The notes under the pieces are model-generated. The model made no database searches. It worked only from the letters and a program-made list of their open reading frames with translations, and was not told the origin of the DNA. 10,216 bases of DNA. It comes from Flavobacteriales bacterium UBA5871. GTDB taxonomy: Bacteria > Bacteroidota > Bacteroidia > Flavobacteriales_D > Crocinitomicaceae. The stretch's first letter is position 1. Every line of letters begins with the position of its first letter. Made by a program: the position numbers and the translations under genes. Below are positions 6,601 to 10,216 of the stretch, piece after piece. Where the stretch lies: positions 1 to 10,216 of the forward strand of contig DJFN01000126.1 of assembly GCA_002432085.1 (NCBI GenBank), written 5' to 3'.

Positions 6601-8700
6601 GGAGCAATTCTGGAAGAAAAGGCTGATGTGAACAACGATGGTACGACCGATCTGCATATATTTTATGGATATGATCGCCTGAACCGTCTTACTACAATAC
6701 GAGCTGCCATGGGAGCCGTTACTGTTGATACGAACGCAACGCTGCTCGTCAGCTATGAATACGATCTCAACGATCCGAATATCGTGAGCAAAAAACAGCA
6801 TTACGTTGACGACAACACAGCTCTGAGCCGTTTGGCCATGGAATTCATCCATACTTACGACGTACGCGATCGTTTGACCGGAATAGCTGCTAAAAACGGA
6901 ACAACAACCATAGCCGGTTACAACCTGTTCTATGACGGCAACAACCCGGTGGATGGCTCACAAACCGTATTGAATCATCAAAACTGGAACGGTAATATCA
7001 ACGGTGCGCTGATGAAATACAATTTCAGTACAGCAGACAATGTTGTTGGTAATTTTAACGGATCGATTCTGTATGGCTATCAGTACGACTTGCTGAACCG
7101 TCTGGTGAAAGCAGATGCAGCCATCGGTGATTTCATCACTGAAAATGCAACATTGGGTCTTCTGATCGGTGACGAGGATTATACCTATGACAAGATCGGG
7201 AACATTACTTCCCTGAAGCGTCAGTTGCGCAATAACGTAGCTTCACCTTACAACGTTGTACAACAATGGAACTATGTGTACCAAAGCGGAACCAACCGTT
7301 TGACAAGTGTAACCGGCGTAGGTTCAACGACCAGTCGTGCTTATACCTATGATTTGAATGGTAACCTGCTAACGGATACTTCCCGCGCGATCACACAAAC
7401 TCTTTACGGACGCTCAGCCTATGCTTATCGCATCTATAAAGGATATGACATGATCGACTATCTGTACGACACTAAAGACCAACGTATATTTAAGCGCATA
7501 GATGCAACAAACAATGCGCTCGACCGTGAAGAATATTACCTCCAGGATCTGGCAGGAAGGGTCATTGCCATCCGTGAAATTCAAAACGGTCAGACATCGT
7601 GGGAGTACTACATTACCGGCAGAGAGCGGGAGATGAATATCAAACCGACAACGGCACAGGCTCCAGGAGCCAATACATCCAACACAGCAAAACGTGTCAG
7701 CTTTGATCAGATAAGTGCCTATATCTATGACCATCTGGGCAATACACGCGTGGCTTACACACCCGAATCATGGGATGTGGTAAACCTTCGTACGAAATTC
7801 AGTGTGAGTTATGTTGCTGATTACTCTCCTTATGGAAAAATCATTCGGGAGTTTGTTGATGGTGAGAAGGCAAAATACCTGACTACCGGACATGAGCGTG
7901 ACAATGAGACAGGCCTTGATTATCGTGGAGCTAGATATTATGATTCCGATGTGGCGAGATTCCTGTCTATTGACCCATTATCCGCTCAATACCCGAACTT
8001 ATCAACTTATAACTATGTAGGTGGTAATCCTATCATCTTTAAAGATCCAAATGGAAAGGAAATTATTGATGCCAATGGAAATGTCGTAACATTTACCTAT
8101 CACGAAAACGGAACCATTACTTATGATGCCACCGGATTGGACGAGGTAACAAAGAGCTCTATCGATTTCTACCTGCGTAGTGAAACAGGAAAAGCACAGT
8201 TAAAAGAAATGGTTTCCTCAAAAACAAAAATCCATTTTGAGATCAGCAGCAAAATTGCGGTTCGTGAAGTAGAAGGCGGCTATGAACTGGTACTCGCTCA
8301 AACCTCTTTCAAAGGCAAGAACAACGAAGATAAAACCATTCCTGAAGAAGCAACAATAACGATCTATAACGGATCCTTTGAAGTGTTTGGAGGAGTAATT
8401 GCCGATATATCAGATGATGCAGCTGTAATTGTGCTTGGAAACAATGATATGGAAAGCAGTTATTCGTTGTCAGGCAAAAAGTTGAAAAAAGACAATGTCA
8501 ATATGACCTATGAAAATCCGGGACCTGCTCAACAAAAAATGATGGCGGACAGAGATTATCTGATGGAAAGTACCTATGTTCATGAATCCGTTCACACGTC
8601 TAAGGACAATTATTTACTTAGAACGGCAGACAAGGATGTAGAGACTCCAGCCTATGCCAAGGAAAAACAATTATTTGAAGAATATGAGAAAAAAGATTAA
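598..8700 (+). CDS. Giant secreted RHS/YD-repeat protein with a C-terminal HExxH putative metallopeptidase toxin domain
   Basis: This 2700-residue protein is probably an RHS-type polymorphic toxin that encapsulates and delivers its own C-terminal effector. Residues 1-20 are a Sec signal peptide. Residues about 50-105 (GLSYSLSLDY ... GEGWNLSVPTI) resemble the N-terminal strand region of Bacteroidota RHS proteins. Residues about 110-1530 have no domain I can name; they include a Pro/Ala/Cys-rich patch near 1162-1190. Residues about 1535-2366 hold YD repeats (YEYDDYLRL, YKYDAYGRL, YQYDLLNRL, YTYDLNGNL). Residues 2367-2486 are the RHS core, with GLDYRGARYYD, RFLSIDPL and a final DPNG. Residues 2487-2700 are a variable tail with HESVH at 2662-2666. 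ATG 598 is chosen because it directly precedes the signal peptide. No T9SS sorting domain is present. The gene overlaps the next one by 17 nt. It is longer than many Bacteroidota RHS proteins and has no frameshift. Confidence 0.93.
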   Translation: MNRFIASLVFLFGVFPLAFGQIVGGRDNGEMSPKTVEPSKLSPGAVVSDVNILNGEYTSTIPLGTIGTPGGLSYSLSLDYASNTAVGTTAPIASGIPYGEGWNLSVPTISVESDVFHKYLLRMEAMQLQNCGGSPGSEYNTILNYDGPADPLNAVNKFTGQDNGDLYWFAPQVSIPGVVSGRLVFKYLDESNVNQKELVFGLNGFDSPVEVRMYNRLSGGNTVSTWTVTLADGTKYWFDLLQSSYQAPTNTRVLSYNGCSSTSLNNNALKVANPQTFGDDEGQYILNGTDIEKNVLNNILPKVSNAVWYCTRITSNTVQNQEVVLEYERFGKFNYFQEFADTIGDYADNKVDPAVRGNFSAYRDVLLKKAVAKVDSKPSEIIELDYKTLHAVITAHPTTPTNERLINFNAPNCGRLDSLYSWHKIDIDNNQYESGFENWTRYSHARGVDLDISGMDVHEGVTTNQFYGVHSTNPYLYSSPGNSVFRYRRNGQLSDSYSLDFNDGFLESQRIGHTKMIPGDIYEVKTKINNTRGTVDIAIVTGNLSTNPASTTSSYTAPSAGVSDYDVVSYDKTRGIELFSTFNMAFKWYKPLASNGALAYTNQLSTSNFFVMPNVPALYKGFHIQVGPGNSDIDYSTPDTALWRGQPEYRLEAKDAYSFMPVDVATGNPANMIYKSAAPLPHNFGTGLPWSMMAPMYERMEPYNSQYSDTSMFQCWFMSLRTYEVSNSGYNKHRPTTLGVQKYLSGQYPDKVASLQDVELIRYTKNPYMLQGVRVYRINNGNESTGKQLISQKYLTYNWKIKANIENYDYINYENGTTAIAYDNERQRIVVFLSAVAELPLNATLYANHYGLSPADTSKVLTTFFGYTDINTNSLTSVFEVRGEKIHVLSSVKDHLGGVTTIEYQPISNSSIYNNYNPEKSTFINYERYSSYGNGRLWNVRAIVKKVNKEQQGNTWQTWEYVFTNPMFKKNQFLLDSNHFQHTFVQSVVHGFKNVTIKKPVNNGIQSSVVIEHYGAAAGALEYLCFGKVKSSKEYFSDTLKSETVYTYDYTLAFEHGAIRPSFKKKHKAYEPDMTAAYLYEDYYLNVSTDTSLQENLQQLKSYEASYTSSSSATKEQPKMLEGHFYPELLAENGNNAYLFNSYFVKLVSESTKEYERGRYKMPAAPAACVDRNGNPVPCPDVIVIEPSSCSSSLSTVDRYIEIKKEYTYYEANHKGQALGRAYHDLFAIDPVNPKSIIFSNYGMGSGGKSQGTILLKHEPSWQMASVKISSPQQGTAYTEEDFFYFYDLANRYDRHWYLYDIISNPKFTVAIYNGDTIAVNNIVTGVERANQYSLPRYEGLESSRTYNTRSLAYQKMTASKNASDAKPVIRSEYYHFDNSWTYANANTYQPVYLRNAIVQIDTISSNTGNSDFRTNRIDRDNRYILDFKAVTAGGQPFGKTYIYSALLPFDALTTKKIVARNRLLMPDIMENADGLQTRYYIATGITGTGVMTDLGLVKRITVGYGRTDSLSSHFVYSNQGLIIKLTEPTGRYVDYEYDDYLRLEKTTENGTRVLSELVYSNWLHNSTLDFNQRTNQNNILTYIYNSATTNDKEILKSFIDPLGREHSTLQAYYDLSNTLVKTHTPTIEYDSWNRPQKTYKSFAGSGATLDMASNTFTPVTEQQFENRRHRIIKAANYGEAIATSTHTLRNEYKLVNGVVAYCELGLTNAEAKMMMSTAGSGGNFYFLRQTTTDQDNKQTVTYTNAFGQLAAKLTYTTAGVKALTLFGYDSYGNVNKVLNPNKQTSTYLYNMLGQLVMETTVDAGTKRYMYNKLGKVSVEQDVVDRSRTNGGGPAPQYRVYKYDAYGRLVNVGKMNVDKLGGVSTRLIDPLFYQTGGLSDANGPYFEYTFTNNSTYDWMCSFGMRIMPNPWFNTTTSPAFFTLDITEKRYVYNSTPLSVSLGKLIQEDSYDNYGTKIQKNVYTYDMLGHVTSQLTTFSPIDAEGASQLVVSKIDYPAYNYRGAILEEKADVNNDGTTDLHIFYGYDRLNRLTTIRAAMGAVTVDTNATLLVSYEYDLNDPNIVSKKQHYVDDNTALSRLAMEFIHTYDVRDRLTGIAAKNGTTTIAGYNLFYDGNNPVDGSQTVLNHQNWNGNINGALMKYNFSTADNVVGNFNGSILYGYQYDLLNRLVKADAAIGDFITENATLGLLIGDEDYTYDKIGNITSLKRQLRNNVASPYNVVQQWNYVYQSGTNRLTSVTGVGSTTSRAYTYDLNGNLLTDTSRAITQTLYGRSAYAYRIYKGYDMIDYLYDTKDQRIFKRIDATNNALDREEYYLQDLAGRVIAIREIQNGQTSWEYYITGREREMNIKPTTAQAPGANTSNTAKRVSFDQISAYIYDHLGNTRVAYTPESWDVVNLRTKFSVSYVADYSPYGKIIREFVDGEKAKYLTTGHERDNETGLDYRGARYYDSDVARFLSIDPLSAQYPNLSTYNYVGGNPIIFKDPNGKEIIDANGNVVTFTYHENGTITYDATGLDEVTKSSIDFYLRSETGKAQLKEMVSSKTKIHFEISSKIAVREVEGGYELVLAQTSFKGKNNEDKTIPEEATITIYNGSFEVFGGVIADISDDAAVIVLGNNDMESSYSLSGKKLKKDNVNMTYENPGPAQQKMMADRDYLMESTYVHESVHTSKDNYLLRTADKDVETPAYAKEKQLFEEYEKKD
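5200..7695 (+). repeat. YD-repeat (RHS shell) region
   Basis: Residues about 1535-2366 carry a dozen or so diverged copies of the YD motif, roughly x-Y-x-Y-D-x-x-G/N-R/N-L. Examples are YEYDDYLRL, GYDSYGNVNKV, YLYNMLGQL, YKYDAYGRL, YTYDMLGHV, GYDRLNRLT, HTYDVRDRL, YQYDLLNRL, YTYDKIGNI, YTYDLNGNL and YLYDTKDQR. In solved structures of RHS and Tc-toxin proteins such repeats wind into a hollow beta shell that encloses the C-terminal toxin. The spacing here is irregular, as is normal for this family. Confidence 0.9.
7696..8055 (+). other. RHS repeat-associated core domain ending in a DPNG delimiter
   Basis: Residues 2367-2486 contain YIYDHLGNTRVAY, ADYSPYGKII, TGHERDNETGLDYRGARYYD, RFLSIDPL and NPIIFKDPNG in the standard order for a Bacteroidota RHS core. 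In characterised RHS and TccC proteins this block plugs the shell and acts as an aspartyl self-protease that releases the toxin just after the DPxG-type motif. Candidate acidic residues are D2451 (in the RYYDSD stretch), D2459 (SIDPL) and D2483 (DPNG). Self-cleavage is inferred from the family. GC already falls in this block (about 42% over 7741-8040). Confidence 0.9.
8056..8697 (+). other. Variable C-terminal tail: putative zinc-metallopeptidase effector
   Basis: Residues 2487-2700 (214 residues) follow the RHS delimiter, where polymorphic toxins carry their exchangeable effector. The tail contains HESVH at 2662-2666, matching HExxH: two histidines would bind zinc and E2663 would be the catalytic base. 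Sixteen residues after the second histidine comes E2682 in the context ETPAYAKE, which fits a gluzincin-type third ligand. The preceding part is mixed alpha/beta in look, for example GKAQLKEMVSSKTKIHFEIS and ATITIYNGSFEVFGG. GC is about 38% by hand count against about 50% for sampled parts of the body. Metallopeptidase toxins on RHS proteins are known as a class, and the NleD-like M91 type is one candidate. I cannot assign a family by eye. The zinc-binding and toxin roles are inferred. Confidence 0.6.
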
Positions 8701-9211
8701 GCTCGTAGTTGGTTTTATCACCGCAGCGCTTGTCTCGTGTTCGCAAGTAAAAGAGCTGAAGATCGACAAAGATTTTTCTTCACGCTTGAGTTCTTCATAT
8801 CATACTCTTTCCTCGTTACCGCTGGAAAAAGGCAGTTATGACATTGGCTTTTTTGCCTGGAGTGATAGTTGCCAGTGCGGAGTTTTCGACATTGCTCTTT
8901 TAAAGCCAGATCAAAAAAGAGAATACTTTCCGGTCATCGTGAGCAAAGGACAGTATTTCTTTTACAAGCAGTTTTTCGATGTGCAGATCGACTCTCTTAC
9001 ATCTGAAAAGACAAGAAGTCTGATCACCGAAAGCTGCTTCGGTAAAACTGATTTTGAACTGATACAAAGACGATTGGATAAGCAATCTCTTTACATTGGG
9101 GTTGGCCCGGGGAACAGTAATGTAATCGGTGAAAAAGGACTACAGGATTTTTACCTGAATGATTGTTCTGATTGCGATACCGTTTTACTGTTGCGAACAT
9201 CTTCGAAGTAA
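8684..9211 (+). CDS. Small putative lipoprotein, candidate immunity protein for the RHS toxin tail
   Basis: This 175-residue protein begins MRKKIKLVVGFITAALVSC. A basic start, a hydrophobic stretch and the lipobox LVSC put the lipidated cysteine at residue 19, so it should be anchored in a membrane facing the periplasm or the outer surface. I chose ATG 8684 over the in-frame ATG 8654: the later start gives a compact lipoprotein signal, while the earlier one adds MPRKNNYLKN. The start lies inside the RHS gene, 17 nt before its stop, so the two genes are probably co-transcribed and translationally coupled. The mature part (about 156 residues) has five further cysteines at 63, 65, 118, 161 and 164, two of them in close pairs (SCQCG, DCSDC). 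I recognise no family. Immunity is inferred only from position, overlap and predicted location. An unrelated lipoprotein remains possible. Confidence 0.85.
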   Translation: MRKKIKLVVGFITAALVSCSQVKELKIDKDFSSRLSSSYHTLSSLPLEKGSYDIGFFAWSDSCQCGVFDIALLKPDQKREYFPVIVSKGQYFFYKQFFDVQIDSLTSEKTRSLITESCFGKTDFELIQRRLDKQSLYIGVGPGNSNVIGEKGLQDFYLNDCSDCDTVLLLRTSSK

Positions 9212-9237
9212 TCAAAAAATAACAGAACTGATAAAAC

Positions 9238-9272
9238 AATCCCCTGCCCGGATCACCAGGCAGGGGATTTTT
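9238..9272. terminator. Bidirectional intrinsic terminator between the convergent genes
   Basis: An 11-bp perfect stem (AATCCCCTGCC at 9238-9248 with GGCAGGGGATT at 9259-9269) closes a 10-base loop and runs into TTTTT at 9268-9272 on the plus strand. Read on the minus strand, the same stem is followed by TTGTTTT. It sits 26 bases after the lipoprotein stop and 22 bases after the minus-strand stop. It can therefore end both the RHS-lipoprotein transcript and the opposing secreted-protein transcript. Confidence 0.92.
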
Positions 9273-9294
9273 AGTTGGTTGTAAAGGATGCTTG

Positions 9295-10216
9295 TTAGTG
9301 TTTCTCTACCCTGAACAGCTGCTCTGTCGCGCCTTGCCTCACATGAACAAAGTACACTCCTGAAGCAAATCCGGATAAATCCACGTTTGTTTCGCTGGTC
9401 GAAAGCAATTGCTGGCCGGCGAGTGTTGTTACTTCGATCTGCATCGGTGCTGTGCTGGTGCTCTGAATGTTCAGCAAACCGTTTGTTGGGTTCGGGAAAA
9501 CAGAGAGCCCGGCGGTTTGCTCTTCGATGCCGAGGCACGGATCGAGGATCAGGATCATTTCGTCTGAGCCTTCGCAGCCATTGGCATCAGTTGCCGTTAC
9601 TTCGTAAGTGCCGGCGTTGGAAACGGTGATGGTTTGCGTTGTTGCTCCGTTGTTCCAGTCGTATTCGGTAAATCCTGACCCGGCGTTCAGTGTAACAGGC
9701 ACATCGTAAGTACACACAGTCGTGTCGGCGCTACCGAGTTGTGGGACAGGAAGCGCGTTTACGGTCAATTCCAGCGTGTCGGTAGATTCGCAGCCATTCA
9801 CGTCTGTCCCTGTTACAATATAAGTCTGGGAAGTTGTTGCTTCGAACGCTACGCCGTTTTCGATCTCGTTGTTCCATTCATAGGCTTGTGCTCCGGAAGC
9901 CATGAACGTCAGCGTTTGACCGGCACAAACCGTTAGATCGGAACCAGCCAGGATCATCGGAAGCGGATTCACGGTTACCGTAACGGTATCGGTATTCGAG
10001 CAGCCGATCGCGTCTGTTCCCGTCACAACGTAATCAGCCGTCGCAACCGGTTCGAAAGCGGTGTTATTGTCTATGCTGTTGTTCCAGTCATAAGTCGCAG
10101 CTCCCGATCCCGAAAGCGTGACAACAGCGCCCACACAGATTTCCTGGTCGTCACCGGCAGCTACTTCAGGTAAAGGATTCACGATTACAGTTACCGTATC
10201 GGTGTTTTCGCAACCG
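9295..10216 (-). CDS. Secreted repeat protein with Ig/PKD-like repeats and T9SS type A sorting domain (5' end outside window)
   Basis: The frame is open from the window's right edge to TAA at 9297-9295, giving the last 306 residues of a longer protein. It should be exported by Sec and then across the outer membrane by the type IX system, ending on the cell surface or released. Three consecutive units of about 70 residues share the plan GCxxTDTVTVxVNPLP, a VCxGxxxTL strand, YxWNN, and YxVTGTDxxGC. These look like small Ig/PKD-type beta sandwiches, common in Bacteroidota adhesins and surface proteins, with one cysteine at each end of the unit that could pair. A short linker (DPCLGIEEQTAG) leads to the sorting domain (SVFPNP ... 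GVYFVHVRQG). The in-frame GTG at 10182 is not a real start, since the repeat continues upstream. The protein's specific role cannot be told from this part. Confidence 0.93.
   Translation of the reverse strand, partial: GCENTDTVTVIVNPLPEVAAGDDQEICVGAVVTLSGSGAATYDWNNSIDNNTAFEPVATADYVVTGTDAIGCSNTDTVTVTVNPLPMILAGSDLTVCAGQTLTFMASGAQAYEWNNEIENGVAFEATTSQTYIVTGTDVNGCESTDTLELTVNALPVPQLGSADTTVCTYDVPVTLNAGSGFTEYDWNNGATTQTITVSNAGTYEVTATDANGCEGSDEMILILDPCLGIEEQTAGLSVFPNPTNGLLNIQSTSTAPMQIEVTTLAGQQLLSTSETNVDLSGFASGVYFVHVRQGATEQLFRVEKH
9298..9504 (-). other. T9SS type A C-terminal sorting domain
   Basis: The last 69 residues open with SVFPNPTNGLLNIQ, continue through MQIEVTTLAGQQLLS and end GVYFVHVRQGATEQLFRVEKH. 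PNP near the start, a middle xLxGxxL strand, GVYxVxV, and a basic final strand are the standard type A pattern. In studied systems this domain directs passage through the type IX secretion pore and is then removed. It is the best single taxonomic marker in the window. Confidence 0.95.
9580..10215 (-). repeat. Three tandem Ig/PKD-like units of 70, 70 and 72 codons
   Basis: In minus-strand order the units span 10215-10006, 10005-9796 and 9795-9580, each beginning with GC just before an acidic/Thr-rich strand (GCENTDTV, GCSNTDTV, GCESTDTL). Units 1 and 2 align end to end without gaps and share NPLP, TDTVTV, a WNN tripeptide and TGTD. Unit 3 is more diverged (TVNALP, ATTQTITV in place of the xNGxAFE segment). 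A fourth GC (GCEGSDE) starts the linker. The array probably continues beyond the right edge. Confidence 0.85.

Noticed and set aside
8654..8683. ATG 8654 as the start of the lipoprotein gene.
   Set aside because: It adds ten polar and basic residues (MPRKNNYLKN) before an already complete lipoprotein signal that begins MRKKIKL at 8684. It is not excluded, but it is less likely.
9387..9936. Plus-strand open frames opposite the T9SS protein.
   Set aside because: The minus-strand frame has clear repeats and a sorting domain. The plus-strand translations are Arg/Cys/Trp-rich noise.
10180..10182. GTG at 10182 as the start of the minus-strand protein.
   Set aside because: It falls in the middle of a repeat unit (TVIVNPLP), the frame continues to the window edge with the same repeat pattern, and no signal peptide follows.
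1..10216. CRISPR arrays, tRNA or rRNA genes, insertion sequences.
   Set aside because: No short regularly spaced DNA repeats, cloverleaf-like segments, rRNA blocks, transposase motifs or terminal inverted repeats were seen. The only tandem repeats are protein-coding units at the right end.

Overview
The window looks like chromosome from a member of the Bacteroidota, possibly Flavobacteriales-like (the order is a guess). The evidence is a C-terminal type IX secretion (T9SS) type A sorting domain on the last gene, a start with no Shine-Dalgarno behind a Bacteroidota-type promoter, an AFG|Q signal peptide cleavage site, and a very large RHS protein of the Bacteroidota kind. GC is about 50% in sampled parts of the large gene.

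Layout: (1) 1-468, plus strand, is the 3' end of DNA polymerase I (polA), a housekeeping gene. (2) 469-597 is a spacer with an imperfect 19-bp palindrome and a candidate promoter. (3) 598-8700, plus strand, is one giant RHS/YD-repeat gene of 2700 codons. It encodes a signal peptide, about 1500 residues with no recognised fold, a YD-repeat shell, an RHS core closing in a DPNG delimiter, and a 214-residue variable tail. (4) 8684-9211, plus strand, overlaps the RHS gene by 17 nt and encodes a small cysteine-containing lipoprotein. (5) 9238-9272 is a strong hairpin that can terminate transcription from both sides. (6) 9295 to the window end, minus strand, is the C-terminal part of a secreted protein with about 70-residue Ig/PKD-like repeats and a T9SS sorting domain.

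The main result is at the 3' end of the RHS gene. The tail carries HESVH, an HExxH zinc-metallopeptidase signature, followed 16 residues later by a glutamate in an ETPAY context that could be the third zinc ligand. The tail is clearly AT-richer (about 38% GC by hand count) than the RHS body (about 50%). It is directly followed by the overlapping lipoprotein gene. This is the architecture of a polymorphic toxin with its immunity gene. My reading is an RHS-delivered metallopeptidase effector paired with a membrane-anchored, possibly periplasm-facing, immunity lipoprotein. The toxin and immunity functions are inferences; the motif, the overlap and the composition shift are directly visible.
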